Below are positions 37,844-47,721 of a stretch of 64,000 nucleotides of DNA, one piece after another. The notes under the pieces were generated by a model that was not told the DNA's origin, made no database searches, and saw nothing but the letters and a program-made list of their open reading frames with translations. This DNA is from Tepidimonas alkaliphilus (GTDB lineage: Bacteria; Pseudomonadota; Gammaproteobacteria; Burkholderiales; Burkholderiaceae_C). The stretch covers positions 1-64,000 of the forward strand of contig NZ_VJNB01000009.1 of assembly GCF_007556595.1 (NCBI RefSeq), in the 5' to 3' direction. Position 1 is the first letter of the stretch; every line of letters begins with the position of its first letter. The position numbers and the translations under genes were made by a program.

Positions 37844-37849
37844 CATAGT
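37844..37849 (+). promoter_or_regulatory. -10 box of the hemN promoter
   Basis: CATAGT, at the same distance from its FNR box as the ccoN -10 is from its own. Confidence 0.55.
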
Positions 37850-37872
37850 CGGACAGCCGTCCAAGCAATGGT

Positions 37873-39258
37873 ATGACCGTGAAGCACGTCATCGATGAGG
37901 GCTTGTTGCGCCGCTTCGACATTCCCGGCCCGCGTTACACCTCGTACCCGACCGCGGATCGCTTTGTCGAAGCGTTTGGCGAGCGCGACTACATCCAGGC
38001 GCTGCAACAACGCCGCGCCGGCTCGCTGGCGCTGCCGTTGTCGGTGTATGTGCACATCCCGTTCTGCGCTTCGCTGTGCTACTACTGCGCGTGCAACAAG
38101 ATCGTCACGCGCCATCACGAGCGGGCCGCTGAGTATCTGCGCTACCTTGGGCTGGAGCTGGAGCTGCAGACGCGCCACCTCGGGCGCGGGCAGCGCGTCA
38201 GCCAATTGCACTTGGGCGGTGGCACGCCCACATTTTTCTCCGACGATGAGCTCAGCGACTTGATGGCGCTGCTGCGCCGCCACTTTGAGCTGGTGCCGGG
38301 GGGCGAATACTCCATCGAGATCGACCCCCGCACGGTGACGCCGCAGCGCCTGGCGCACCTGCAGCGGCTCGGCTTCAACCGCCTGAGCTTCGGGGTGCAG
38401 GATTTTGACCCGATGGTGCAGCGCGCGGTACACCGCATCCAGCCCGCCGAGCAGGTGTTTGCGCTGGTGCAGGCGGCCCGGGAGCTGGGGTTTGAATCGC
38501 TCAATGTCGATCTGATCTACGGCTTGCCTCGACAGACGCCGGAGTCGTTGCGGCGCACGCTGGAGCAGGTGGCGCAGCTGCGCCCGGATCGCCTTGCGCT
38601 GTATGCGTATGCGCACTTGCCGGCGCGCTTCAAGCCGCAGCGGCGCATTGTGGCCGCCGAGCTGCCCAGCGCCGCAGACAAGCTGGGGATGCTGGCGCTG
38701 GCGTTGGACATGCTCAGCGCCGCTGGTTACGACTACATCGGCATGGATCACTTCGCGCTGCCGGACGACGCGCTGGCGGTGGCCAAGCGGCAGGGGCGGC
38801 TGCACCGCAACTTTCAAGGCTACAGCACGCAGCCGGACTGCGACCTGGTCGCGCTGGGGGTGTCGGCGATTGGGCGCATTGGCGCCACCTACAGCCAGAA
38901 CGCCAAGACGCTAGAGGACTATTACGACGCGCTGGATCAGGGCCGGCTGCCCATCGTGCGCGGGCTGGCGCTGACGCGCGACGACCTGCTGCGCCGCAGC
39001 GTCATCATGGCCATCATGTGCCATGGGCTGGTGGACTACGAGTCGATCGGGCTGGCGTACCTGGTGGACTTCCGCCATTATTTCGCGCGCGAGCTGGAGC
39101 AGCTGCGTGAGCTGCAGCAGCACGGGCTGGTGCGGCTGCACGAGACGCATCTGGAGGTGACCCCCACCGGCTGGTATCTGGTGCGAGCGATCGCCATGGT
39201 GTTTGATCGCTACCTGCAGGTCGATCAAGATCGCGCGCGCTTTTCCAAAATCATTTGA
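37873..39258 (+). CDS. hemN: Oxygen-independent coproporphyrinogen III oxidase
   Basis: 461 residues, radical SAM enzyme. It converts coproporphyrinogen III to protoporphyrinogen IX without oxygen, supplying haem when O2 is scarce. The cluster motif is PFCASLCYYCACNK (C-x3-C-x2-C, plus the extra Cys typical of true HemN). RYTSYPTADRF near the N-terminus and LHLGGGTPTFFSDDEL, SIEIDPRTVTPQRL and GLPRQTPES follow. It has the full HemN C-terminus, unlike the shorter HemW. FNR-controlled promoter upstream. Confidence 0.96.
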   Translation: MTVKHVIDEGLLRRFDIPGPRYTSYPTADRFVEAFGERDYIQALQQRRAGSLALPLSVYVHIPFCASLCYYCACNKIVTRHHERAAEYLRYLGLELELQTRHLGRGQRVSQLHLGGGTPTFFSDDELSDLMALLRRHFELVPGGEYSIEIDPRTVTPQRLAHLQRLGFNRLSFGVQDFDPMVQRAVHRIQPAEQVFALVQAARELGFESLNVDLIYGLPRQTPESLRRTLEQVAQLRPDRLALYAYAHLPARFKPQRRIVAAELPSAADKLGMLALALDMLSAAGYDYIGMDHFALPDDALAVAKRQGRLHRNFQGYSTQPDCDLVALGVSAIGRIGATYSQNAKTLEDYYDALDQGRLPIVRGLALTRDDLLRRSVIMAIMCHGLVDYESIGLAYLVDFRHYFARELEQLRELQQHGLVRLHETHLEVTPTGWYLVRAIAMVFDRYLQVDQDRARFSKII

Positions 39259-39299
39259 AGGCGACGGGGGGTTGGCCGTTCGCGCTACGATAGCCGTCG

Positions 39300-39971
39300 A
39301 TGTGGGAATCGATGACGCTGTCGGCGCTGCTGATGGGCCTGGTCGGCGGGCCGCATTGTGTGGCGATGTGCGGCGCGGCCTGCGCCGGCATCGCCCGCGC
39401 CGGCGCGCCGCGCGAGCAGCGCGCGCTGTGGACATGGCAGGCCAGCCGCGTGGTTGGTTATGCCTTGCTGGGGGCGCTGGCCGGCGGCACGGTGCAGGGC
39501 ATGGGCTGGCTCGGCCAGCAGACGGTGGTGTTGCGGCCACTTTGGACCATGCTGCACGTGGCGGCGCTGTTGCTCGGTTTGCTGATGGTGGTGCAAGCGC
39601 GCCAGCCGGCTTTTCTGGACGGCTGGGCGCAGGCGGTGTGGCGACATGCGCGTCCGGTGCTGGCGCGGCTGGGGCCGCGCGCGCCCGTGGTGCTGGGATT
39701 GGGCTGGGCGCTGATGCCGTGCGGGCTGCTGTATTCGGCGTTGTTGGTGGCTTCGTTGTCGGCATCGTGGTGGCACGGCGCGCTGATCATGGCAGCCTTT
39801 TCGGCTGGCACCATGGTGTCGCTGACAGCGGGCCCATGGCTGCTGCTGAAGTTGGCCCAAGCGCGCAGTGGCGGCTGGGGCATCCGGCTGGCGGGTGTGG
39901 CGCTCGCCGCCACTTCCGGCTGGGCGCTGTGGATGGGCATTACCCAACCGACGGGTCTGTGGTGCGCGTAG
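39300..39971 (+). CDS. TauE/SafE-like (DsbD_2/UreH family) membrane protein
   Basis: 223 residues, about six membrane segments. It starts SALLMGLVGGPHCVAMCGAACAG, the conserved GxxHCxxMCG signature of the DsbD_2/UreH-type branch. Proteins of this kind often sit with cco genes and are thought to move copper or reductant for cbb3 assembly. A second conserved motif is GWALMPCGLLYSALLVA. It follows hemN by 41 bases and may be cotranscribed from the FNR promoter. The 3' end overlaps the convergent EamA gene by 32 bases. Confidence 0.85.
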   Translation: MWESMTLSALLMGLVGGPHCVAMCGAACAGIARAGAPREQRALWTWQASRVVGYALLGALAGGTVQGMGWLGQQTVVLRPLWTMLHVAALLLGLLMVVQARQPAFLDGWAQAVWRHARPVLARLGPRAPVVLGLGWALMPCGLLYSALLVASLSASWWHGALIMAAFSAGTMVSLTAGPWLLLKLAQARSGGWGIRLAGVALAATSGWALWMGITQPTGLWCA

Positions 39972-40890
39972 AGGGCGTAGGCCAGGCGGCCACCGCCAAC
40001 CCTGCGAGCGCCAACCCGAAGGCTGCCCATTGCAGTGGCGACAAACGCTCGCCCATGAACAACACGCCGACCGCGGCGGCACTGACCGGCAGCATAACGG
40101 TAAAAACCCCAGCGCGCGCCGCGGGCACATGGTGCAGACCGGTCATCCACAGCCACACGCTCCATACGCTGGCCGCCAGACCGTAAAAAACCAGCAAGCC
40201 CCACAAAAGCAGGCTCATGCGGCTCCAGTCGTAGTCCCAGGCCGCCCACGCGCCCAGCGGCGTCATCAACGCCAGGCCCCACAGGTTGATCAACGCCGCG
40301 ATGCGTTTCGGGCCTAACTGTCCGGTCAGTCGCTTGCCGATGACCACATACGCGGCTTCGCAGGCCACCGCCGCCAGCACCAGCAGGTTGCCCCACAGCG
40401 CCAGCGGCACGCCGAGCCAGGCGCCGCTGGCCGCGGCCGGCGCCGGTGCGGCCTTGTCCAGCGAAAACAGCGCGATACCCGCGGCCGCCAGCGCGATGGC
40501 CGCCAGCGCGCGGCCGTCGAGCCGCTCGCGCAGGAACAGCCACGACTGCAGCGCCACCATCGCCGGGATGGCGGCCATGATGACACCGGCGGCGCTGGCG
40601 GTGGTCAGCCGCAGGCCGGTCAGCATGCAGATCGTGAACAGGAAGTTGCCCAGCAGCGCCTGCCAGAACAGCAGCGCCAGCGTCGCGCGGTCCAGCGGCG
40701 GTTCGTGCGGCGCCCGGCGCAGCCAGTGCGGCATGGCCGCCGCGCCGATCAGGTAGCGCAGCCAAGCCAGCAGCACCACGGGCATGGCTGTCGCCAAGGG
40801 TTTGGAAAGCGCAACATAGGTACCCACCATGGCCATGCTGGAGGCCAGCGCAGCGTAAGCCCAGCCGGTGCGAGACAACGCCATCTTCAT
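39940..40890 (-). CDS. EamA/DMT family permease
   Basis: 316 residues with ten hydrophobic segments in two EamA repeats. The first repeat includes VLLAWLRYLIGAAAMP and TASAAGVIMAAIPAMVALQSWLFLRERLDG. The second includes VWLWMTGLHHVPAARAGVFTVMLPVSAAAVGVLFMGERLS. A drug/metabolite exporter; the substrate cannot be read from sequence. The start MKMALSRTG at 40890 overlaps the nadB stop (ATGA), so it is translated with nadB. Confidence 0.88.
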   Translation of the reverse strand: MKMALSRTGWAYAALASSMAMVGTYVALSKPLATAMPVVLLAWLRYLIGAAAMPHWLRRAPHEPPLDRATLALLFWQALLGNFLFTICMLTGLRLTTASAAGVIMAAIPAMVALQSWLFLRERLDGRALAAIALAAAGIALFSLDKAAPAPAAASGAWLGVPLALWGNLLVLAAVACEAAYVVIGKRLTGQLGPKRIAALINLWGLALMTPLGAWAAWDYDWSRMSLLLWGLLVFYGLAASVWSVWLWMTGLHHVPAARAGVFTVMLPVSAAAVGVLFMGERLSPLQWAAFGLALAGLAVAAWPTPSTRTTDPSVG

Positions 40891-42512
40891 CGACGAGGTG
40901 GCGCCAGCACCGTGGGCCGGGCTTGCGGCAAGGTATAGGGGTGATCGCGGCTGTAGTGCAAGCCGCGGCTTTCCTGCCGGCTGCGCGCGCTGCGCACGAT
41001 CAGGTCGGCCACCTGCACGAGGTTGCGCAGCTCCAGCAGGTCGCGCGTGACGTGGAAGCTGGCGTAGAACTCGTGGATCTCGTGGCGCAGCAGCTCGATG
41101 CGGTTGGCTGCGCGCTCCAGCCGCTTGTCGGTGCGCACGATGCCGACGTAGTCCCACATGAAGCGGCGCAGCTCGTCCCAGTTGTGGCTGATGACGACCT
41201 GCTCGTCGGCGTCGCTGACGCGGCTGTCGTCCCACGGGCGCACAGTGACCGGGGGCGGCGCCGGGTGCGCCACCATGTCCTCGGCGGCGGCGCGCGCGAA
41301 CACCAGGCACTCCAGCAGCGAGTTGCTGGCCAGCCGGTTGGCGCCGTGCAGGCCGGTGTAGCTGGCCTCACCGACGCAATACAAACCCGGCAGGTCGGTG
41401 CGCGCGCGCAGGTCGGTGACCACGCCGCCGCAGGTGTAGTGCGCCGCCGGCACCACGGGGATGGGCTCGCGCGTGATGTCGATACCCAGCTCCGCGCAGC
41501 GCTTCAGGATGTTGGGGAAGTGTTCGTGCAGGAAGGCCGGCGGTTGGTGCGAGATGTCCAGATAGACGCACGGGATGCCGTGCTTTTTCATCTCGAAGTC
41601 GATCGCGCGCGCGACGATGTCGCGCGGGGCCAGCTCCGCGCGCGGATCGTGGTCGGGCATGAAGCGGCGGCTGCCCAGGTGTGGCGGCAGCTTCAGGATG
41701 CCGCCTTCGCCGCGCACCGCCTCGCTGATCAAAAAGCTTTTGGCCTTGGGATGGTAGAGGCAGGTCGGGTGGAACTGGATGAATTCCATGTTGGCCACCC
41801 GGCAGCCGGCGCGCCAGGCGGCGGCGATGCCGTCGCCGGTGGCGGTGTCGGGGTTGGAGGTGTAGAGATAGACCTTGCCGGCGCCGCCGGTGGCCAGCAC
41901 CGTGTGCGGCGCGACGAACACGTCCACTTCGTCGCGCGCTTCATCCAATACGTAGGCGCCAAGCACCCGGCGCGGCTGTTGCGGCGCGGTGGCGTGTCGA
42001 TCGCTGAGCAGCAGATCCACCAGCACATGGGATTCGAAGACGTCGATGTGCGCCGCAGCGCGTACGCGCTCGATCAGCGTTTGCTGCACCGCCCAGCCGG
42101 TGGCGTCGGCTGCGTGCACGATGCGGCGGTGGCTGTGACCGCCTTCGCGCGTCAGGTGCAGCGCCGCGCCGTCCTGCGTGAAGGGGGTGCCCAGCGCGCG
42201 CAGCCAGGCGATCGCCTGCGGTGCGTGCTCGACGACGAAGCGCGTGGCCTGCGGGTCGCACAGGCCGGCGCCCGCAATCAGCGTGTCCTGCACGTGGGCA
42301 TCGAAGCTGTCGTCCTCGCCCAGCACGGCGGCGATGCCACCCTGCGCCCAAGCGCTGGAGCCATCGGCGATGCTGCGCTTGGTCACGATGGCCACACGCC
42401 AGTGGGACGGAAGCTGCAGCGCCGTGGCCAGACCGGCCAGGCCGCTGCCGATGATCAGCGCGTCGTAAACGTGCGTGCGAGCGCCCTGCGCGCGACGTGC
42501 AGAACTCCCCAT
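40887..42512 (-). CDS. nadB: L-aspartate oxidase
   Basis: About 541 residues, FAD enzyme that oxidises L-aspartate to iminoaspartate, the first step of de novo NAD synthesis. The FAD-binding N-terminus is DALIIGSGLAGLATALQL. FIQFHPTCLYHP, the active-site-type HYTCGGVVTDLRART, GEASYTGLHGANRLASNSLLECLVFARAAAED and a C-terminal helical domain follow. ATG 42512 is preferred to GTG 42518. Its partners nadA and nadC lie 20 kb away, so the pathway is split. It is followed by the overlapping EamA gene. Confidence 0.95.
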   Translation of the reverse strand: MGSSARRAQGARTHVYDALIIGSGLAGLATALQLPSHWRVAIVTKRSIADGSSAWAQGGIAAVLGEDDSFDAHVQDTLIAGAGLCDPQATRFVVEHAPQAIAWLRALGTPFTQDGAALHLTREGGHSHRRIVHAADATGWAVQQTLIERVRAAAHIDVFESHVLVDLLLSDRHATAPQQPRRVLGAYVLDEARDEVDVFVAPHTVLATGGAGKVYLYTSNPDTATGDGIAAAWRAGCRVANMEFIQFHPTCLYHPKAKSFLISEAVRGEGGILKLPPHLGSRRFMPDHDPRAELAPRDIVARAIDFEMKKHGIPCVYLDISHQPPAFLHEHFPNILKRCAELGIDITREPIPVVPAAHYTCGGVVTDLRARTDLPGLYCVGEASYTGLHGANRLASNSLLECLVFARAAAEDMVAHPAPPPVTVRPWDDSRVSDADEQVVISHNWDELRRFMWDYVGIVRTDKRLERAANRIELLRHEIHEFYASFHVTRDLLELRNLVQVADLIVRSARSRQESRGLHYSRDHPYTLPQARPTVLAPPRR

Positions 42513-42542
42513 CCCCACATCGTAACAGCTGCGCCACCTTGA

Positions 42543-43409
42543 TCAGGTCGTGGCGGTGAAAGTTAGCCGCACAAACAGAGGCGCATACGGCTCGGCTTGG
42601 GTCACCTCCACCAACCCCTCTTTGCCCAGCTCCAGCAGCGCAATGAAGGTCACCACTGCGTGCGCCACCCCGCGCGCAGGGTCAAACAGCTCGGCGAACT
42701 CAGCAAAGCGCCGCCCTTGCAGGGTTCGCAACAGCTGGCTCATGGTTTCGCGCACCGACAGCGCCTCGCGCTGGATGGTGTGCCGCTGCACCAGACGGGC
42801 ACGGCGCAGGATGTCGCGCCAGGCGGCGCGCAGCTCCTCGGGATCCACGTTGGGCCAACGCGACGGCAGCGCCAGCTCCACATGCACGTGCGCGCGCCAA
42901 AAATCACGCCCTTGTTGGGGCAGGGCATCCAGCGCCTGCGCCGCCAGCTTGATGCGTTCGTACTCCAGCAGCCGGCGCACCAGCTCGGCGCGCGGATCCT
43001 CCGGCTCCGGTTCGCCTTCGGCGCGCGGCGCCGGCGGCAGCAGCAGGCGCGACTTGATCTCGATCAGCATCGCCGCCATCAGCAGGTATTCGGCGGCCAG
43101 CTCCAGGTTGCGCGCGCGGATCTGCTCCACGTAACCCAGGTACTGGCGCGTCACCTCCGCCAGCGGGATGTCCAGGATGTTGAAATTCTGGCGCCGGATC
43201 AGGTACAGCAGCAGATCCAGCGGCCCCTCGAACGCCTCGAGGAACACCTCCAGCGCGTCCGGCGGGATATACAAATCCTGCGGCAGCGCAAACAAGGGCT
43301 CGCCGTAGAGGCGTGCCACGGCGACTTGATCGACAGTCGCAAGGGTGCTGGGCGCGCCCTGCGGCGGCGGGGGCAGCGCCGCGGCGTCAGCCTCAGCCGC
43401 CGCAGTCAC
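42543..43409 (-). CDS. scpA: Segregation and condensation protein A
   Basis: 288 residues, kleisin subunit of the SMC-ScpAB complex. The core signature is FEGPLDLLLYLIRRQNFNILDIPLAEVTRQYLGYVE, followed by EYLLMAAMLIEIKSRLLLP. The C-terminal winged helix includes VTFIALLELGKEGLVEVTQ. The start GTG 43409 lies in the stop of the DUF3460 gene (GTGA), showing translational coupling. The N-terminal Pro/Ala stretch before YGEPLFALPQDLYIPPDALEVFLE is longer than in most homologues. scpB is not in the window. Confidence 0.92.
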   Translation of the reverse strand: MTAAAEADAAALPPPPQGAPSTLATVDQVAVARLYGEPLFALPQDLYIPPDALEVFLEAFEGPLDLLLYLIRRQNFNILDIPLAEVTRQYLGYVEQIRARNLELAAEYLLMAAMLIEIKSRLLLPPAPRAEGEPEPEDPRAELVRRLLEYERIKLAAQALDALPQQGRDFWRAHVHVELALPSRWPNVDPEELRAAWRDILRRARLVQRHTIQREALSVRETMSQLLRTLQGRRFAEFAELFDPARGVAHAVVTFIALLELGKEGLVEVTQAEPYAPLFVRLTFTATT

Positions 43410-43618
43410 GACAGCGTCGGTTCAGTCTGATAAACGTAGGGCTTTTGCGGCACGCGGGCGGCCTGCGCCTGGCGCCAGAATTCGCGGTCCAGCGGTCGAT
43501 CCCACAGCAGCGCACGCCCAGCCCGTTGCTCGGCTTCCAGTTGCGGCTTGGCGCGCTTGAGCTCTTGCAAAAACTGGGTGGTGTCGGAGATGTAATCGGG
43601 CAGACCCAAAAAGTTCAT
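43406..43618 (-). CDS. DUF3460 family protein
   Basis: 70 residues, starting MNFLGLPDYISDTTQFLQEL, with LWDRPLDREFWRQAQAARVPQKPYVYQ. This is the DUF3460 family of betaproteobacteria, typically encoded just upstream of scpA. Function unknown; there are no membrane or catalytic features. It overlaps scpA (GTGA) downstream and the SulP gene (ATGA) upstream. Confidence 0.9.
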   Translation of the reverse strand: MNFLGLPDYISDTTQFLQELKRAKPQLEAEQRAGRALLWDRPLDREFWRQAQAARVPQKPYVYQTEPTLS

Positions 43619-45342
43619 GGCGGATCGCGGCGTTCGGTGGAACGATCAACAAACCTTGATTGTAGGTCGCCAGCGGCGGCCGTGTTGCTGCCACCGCGCT
43701 CCCACGCCGTCCAGCCGGCCAGCCGCGGCAGGAAACCCGCGCGCTCCATCAGCGAGCGCGGCTGCTCGTGCAGCCCGTCGATGGCGAGCGTGCCGCCGCG
43801 GCGCTCGATCGCCTCCAGCAGGCTCTCCAGCGCGTCCAGCCCGGTGGTGTCCAGCAGCTGCAGGTCGCCGGCGTCGAGCCGCACCGCCACGCCCGGCTCG
43901 GCGCGGTCCACCGCGTCGTTGAGCGCATCGAGCTTGGTCACCGCGCCGAAGAACAGCGAGCCGTACAGGCGCGCCTCGATGCGTGCGGGCTCCACGCGGT
44001 CCAGCGTGACGCGAAACAGGCTGCTCTGGCGCCGCACGAACAGCACCACCGCCAGCACCAGCCCCAGCTCCACCGCCACCGTCAGGTCGAAGATCACCGT
44101 CACCGCAAACGTGCTCAGCAGCATCAGGCGGTAGTGCATGCTGAACTGGCGCAGGCGCGCGAACTCGCGCCACTCGCCCATGTTCCAGGCGACGAACAGC
44201 AGGATGCCGGCCAGCACCGCCAGCGGCACGTGGCGCGCCAGCGGCGCGGCCAGCAGCACGATGGCCGCCAGCGCCAGCGCGTGCACCGCGCCCGCGACGC
44301 CGCTGGTGGCGCCGCTGCGGATGTTGGTGACCGTGCGGGCGATGGTGCCGGTGGCCGGCATGCCGCCGATGAACGGCACCACCGCGTTGGCGATGCCCTG
44401 CGCCATCAGCTCCTGGTTGGGGTTGTGCTTGCGCCCGCCGTGCAGCTGGTCGGCCACGCGCGCGCACAGCAGCGACTCGATGGCGCCCAGCGCCGCGAGG
44501 GTCAGCGTCGGGATCACCAGCTGGCGCACCGTCTGCCACGACACGTCCGGCCACACCAGCGCCGGCAGTCCCTGCGGGATGCCGCCGAAGCGGGAGCCGA
44601 TGGTCTCCACCGGCCACTCCAGCGCCCAGGCCAGCAGCGACAGCGTCACCAGCGCCACCACCGGCGCCGGCAGGCGCGAGGTGGCCTGCAGCGCGCTGAC
44701 ACCCTGCAGCCCGGCCAGCCGCTGGCGAAACGCCGAATCCACCGCCCACAGGCGCGGCCACACCAAGAGCCCAACCACGCACAGCCCCGCCAGCGCCACC
44801 GCGTACGGGTTGACGGTGGTGAGCGCCCCGCCCACCGTGTGCAGGATGCCGAAGAAGTCCGCCGGCATCTTGGCCACCTGCAGCCCCAGCGCGTCGCGCA
44901 GCTGCGACAGCGCGATCAGCACCGCAATCCCGTTGGTGAAGCCGATGACCACGCTGACCGGCACGAAGCGCACCAGCGTGCCCAGCCGCAGCCAGCCCAT
45001 CGCGAACAGCAGCAGCCCGGCGCAGAAGGTCGACACCAGCAACCCGCCGACGCCGTGGCGCTCGACGATGCCGTAGACGATGACGATGAAGGCGCCGGCC
45101 GGTCCGCCGATCTGCACCGACGTGCCGCCCAGTACCGCGATCAGGAAGCCGGCGACGATGGCGGTCCACAGGCCGGCGGAGGGTTGCAGGCCGCTGGCGA
45201 TCGCGAACGCCATCGCCAGCGGCAGCGCCACGACGCCGACGGTGACGCCGGCGCCGAGGTCGCGCATCAGGCGCGCCCGGTCGTAGGCGCGCAGGTCATC
45301 GAGCAGACGGGGACGAAAGGGATGCAATGCCAGACGGGCCAT
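43615..45342 (-). CDS. SulP family anion transporter with STAS domain
   Basis: 575 residues. The membrane core shows SulP features: GAGVTVGVVALPLAMAFAIASG, GPAGAFIVIVYGIV, NQELMAQGIANAVVPFIGGMPATGTIARTVTNIRSGATS, and about 12 segments. A cytoplasmic STAS domain with LLDTTGLDALESLLEAIERRGG (residues about 470-550) follows. Substrates in this family include sulfate, bicarbonate and C4-dicarboxylates; the sequence does not decide. The ATG of DUF3460 overlaps its stop, an odd operon of transporter plus chromosome-condensation gene. Confidence 0.9.
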   Translation of the reverse strand: MARLALHPFRPRLLDDLRAYDRARLMRDLGAGVTVGVVALPLAMAFAIASGLQPSAGLWTAIVAGFLIAVLGGTSVQIGGPAGAFIVIVYGIVERHGVGGLLVSTFCAGLLLFAMGWLRLGTLVRFVPVSVVIGFTNGIAVLIALSQLRDALGLQVAKMPADFFGILHTVGGALTTVNPYAVALAGLCVVGLLVWPRLWAVDSAFRQRLAGLQGVSALQATSRLPAPVVALVTLSLLAWALEWPVETIGSRFGGIPQGLPALVWPDVSWQTVRQLVIPTLTLAALGAIESLLCARVADQLHGGRKHNPNQELMAQGIANAVVPFIGGMPATGTIARTVTNIRSGATSGVAGAVHALALAAIVLLAAPLARHVPLAVLAGILLFVAWNMGEWREFARLRQFSMHYRLMLLSTFAVTVIFDLTVAVELGLVLAVVLFVRRQSSLFRVTLDRVEPARIEARLYGSLFFGAVTKLDALNDAVDRAEPGVAVRLDAGDLQLLDTTGLDALESLLEAIERRGGTLAIDGLHEQPRSLMERAGFLPRLAGWTAWERGGSNTAAAGDLQSRFVDRSTERRDPP

Positions 45343-45463
45343 GCCGAACCTCCACGGAAACGATGCGGGAACGCGGGACGAGCGGAGGTAGGCACGGACG
45401 GCGGCCCGCAGTGGCGCTGGCGCGTGATGAAGCGCCTGCGCGCACTCAGGCCGGCGGCTCGCA

Positions 45464-47581
45464 TCACCGCACCCGCATGCCCGGCTCGGCGCCGGCGTGC
45501 GGCTCCAGGATGAACAGCCCCGGGTGCGCCTGGCCGTCGGCGTGGCTGGCGGCCAGCACCATGCCTTCGCTGACGCCGAACTTCATCTTGCGCGGGGCGA
45601 GGTTGGCCACCAGCACCGTCAGCTTGCCGATGAGCTGCTCCGGCGCATAGGCCGAGGCGATGCCGGAGAAGACGTTGCGCGTGCGGCCCTCGCCAACATC
45701 CAGCGTCAGCCGCAGCAGCTTGGTGGAGCCCTCCACGCGCTCGCAGGCCACGATGCGCGCGATGCGCAGGTCCACCTTGGCGAAGTCGTCGATCGTGATC
45801 GTCGGCGCGATGGCCTCGCCGCCGGGCTGCGGCGCGCCTTCGGCGGCCGGGGTGGCCGCGTCGGGGGCCGCGGCCGGCGCGGGTGGCTCGAAGAGCGCCT
45901 CCAGCAGCTTCGGGTCGACGCGCTGCATCAGGTGCTCGTACGGCGCGATCGCGTGCCCGGCCCCCAGCGGCTGCGCGGCGTTGGCGAAGTCCAGCGGCGC
46001 GCAGCGCAGGAAGGCCTCCACCCGCTCGGCGGTGGCGGGCAGCACGGGCTTGAGCATCGCGGTGAGGATGCGAAACGCCTCTAGGCAGGTGGTGCAGACG
46101 TCGTGCAGCCGCGCGGCGAGTTCCGGCTGCTTGGCCAGCTCCCACGGCTTGTTCTGGTCCACGTAGGCGTTGACGCGGTCCGCAAGCGCCATCACCTCGC
46201 GCACCGCCTTGCCGTACTCGCGCTCGGCCCAGAGCTCGGCCACCGCCGGCAGCGCGGTCTGCAGCGCGTCCAGCAGCGCCTCGCCGTCGGGCGAGACGGC
46301 GCCCAGCCGCCCCTCGAAGCGCCTGGTGATGAAGCCCGCCGCGCGCGAGGCGATGTTGACGTACTTGCCGATCAGGTCGCTGTTGACGCGGGCGACGAAA
46401 TCGTCGGGGTTGAAGTCCACGTCCTCCACGCGCGGGTTGAGCTTGGCCGCCAGGTAGTAGCGCAGCCACTCCGGGTTGAGCCCCAGGCGCAGGTAGCGCA
46501 GCGGGTCGATGCCGGTGCCGCGGCTCTTGCTCATCTTCTCGCCGCTGACGGTGATGAAGCCGTGCACGAACACGTGCGTCGGCGTCTTGCGGCCGGAAAA
46601 ATGCAGCATCGCCGGCCAGAACAGCGTGTGGAAGTAGGTGATGTCCTTGCCGATGAAGTGGATCTGCTCCACCGCCGGGTCGGCGACGAACTCCTCGAAC
46701 GTCTGCGTCGTGCGCGACGGCGCGTGCCAGTGGTTGGCCGCCTGACCCTTGTCGAAGTGGTTCTTGAGGCTGGCCAGATACCCGATCGGCGCGTCCAGCC
46801 AGACGTAGAAGTACTTGCCCGGCGCATCCGGGATCTCGATGCCGAAGTACGGCGCGTCGCGGCTGATGTCCCAGTCGCCCAAGCCCCCGCGGCCGTCCTT
46901 GTCCTTGGCGAACCACTCGCGGATCTTGTTGACCACCTCCGGCTGCAGCCGGCCTGGCGCGGAGGTCCACTCCTCCAGGAACTGCACGCAGCGCGGGTCG
47001 GAGAGCTTGAAGAAGAAGTGCTCCGACTGGCGCAGCTCGGGCGTGGCGCCGGACAGCGCCGAGTACGGGTTCCTCAGCTCGGTGGGGGTGTAGACGGCGC
47101 CGCAGGCCTCGCACGCGTCGCCGTACTGGTCCGGCGCGCCGCAGCGCGGGCACTGGCCCTTGATGTAGCGGTCGGGCAGGAACATGCCCTTGACCGGGTC
47201 GTAGAACTGCTCGATGGTGCGCCGCTCGATCAGCCCGGCGGCCTGCAGCGCCCGGTAGATGGCCTGCGCCAGCTCGTGGTTTTCCGGCGCGTCGGTGCTG
47301 TGCCAGTTGTCGAAGCGGATGTGAAAGCCGTCCAGGTAGGCGGCGCGGCCGGCGGCGATGTCGGCGACGAACTGCTGCGGCGTCTTGCCGGCCTTCTCCG
47401 CCGCGATCATGATCGGCGCGCCGTGCGCGTCGTCGGCGCCGACGAAGTGCACCTCGTGCCCCAGCAGCCGCTGCGTGCGCACCCACACGTCGGCCTGGAT
47501 GTACTCCATGATGTGGCCGATGTGGAAGTGGCCGTTGGCGTAGGGCAGGGCGGTGGTGACGAACAGACGGCGCTTGGACAT
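45464..47581 (-). CDS. metG: Methionyl-tRNA synthetase
   Basis: 705 residues. Class I signatures are [12 protein letters not shown] near residue 12 and EKMSKSRGT near 350. A zinc knuckle with four cysteines is present ([18 protein letters not shown]), along with the anticodon-binding helical domain. The C-terminal tRNA-binding EMAP/Trbp111 domain includes [29 protein letters not shown] and [25 protein letters not shown]. It has full dimeric-form length. ATG 47581 is the conserved start ([18 protein letters not shown]). Divergent from mrp. Confidence 0.97.
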   Translation of the reverse strand: MSKRRLFVTTALPYANGHFHIGHIMEYIQADVWVRTQRLLGHEVHFVGADDAHGAPIMIAAEKAGKTPQQFVADIAAGRAAYLDGFHIRFDNWHSTDAPENHELAQAIYRALQAAGLIERRTIEQFYDPVKGMFLPDRYIKGQCPRCGAPDQYGDACEACGAVYTPTELRNPYSALSGATPELRQSEHFFFKLSDPRCVQFLEEWTSAPGRLQPEVVNKIREWFAKDKDGRGGLGDWDISRDAPYFGIEIPDAPGKYFYVWLDAPIGYLASLKNHFDKGQAANHWHAPSRTTQTFEEFVADPAVEQIHFIGKDITYFHTLFWPAMLHFSGRKTPTHVFVHGFITVSGEKMSKSRGTGIDPLRYLRLGLNPEWLRYYLAAKLNPRVEDVDFNPDDFVARVNSDLIGKYVNIASRAAGFITRRFEGRLGAVSPDGEALLDALQTALPAVAELWAEREYGKAVREVMALADRVNAYVDQNKPWELAKQPELAARLHDVCTTCLEAFRILTAMLKPVLPATAERVEAFLRCAPLDFANAAQPLGAGHAIAPYEHLMQRVDPKLLEALFEPPAPAAAPDAATPAAEGAPQPGGEAIAPTITIDDFAKVDLRIARIVACERVEGSTKLLRLTLDVGEGRTRNVFSGIASAYAPEQLIGKLTVLVANLAPRKMKFGVSEGMVLAASHADGQAHPGLFILEPHAGAEPGMRVR

Positions 47582-47721
47582 GGCTGGGCGACTTGGCGCA
47601 CGAGGGGCAAGCCCGGGATTGTACTGAGGGCTCTGCCGCGGGCGCCAGCGGCGCGGGCGGCGCCTGGCGCTAGACTGTGCGCCTGCGCGACCCCCCACGA
47701 CACGCGAGGAGCGAGGCGACG

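Noticed and set aside
45343-45463. Possible small gene between SulP and metG
   Set aside because: The frames there are short and Arg-rich and lack a ribosome site; it is most simply intergenic.
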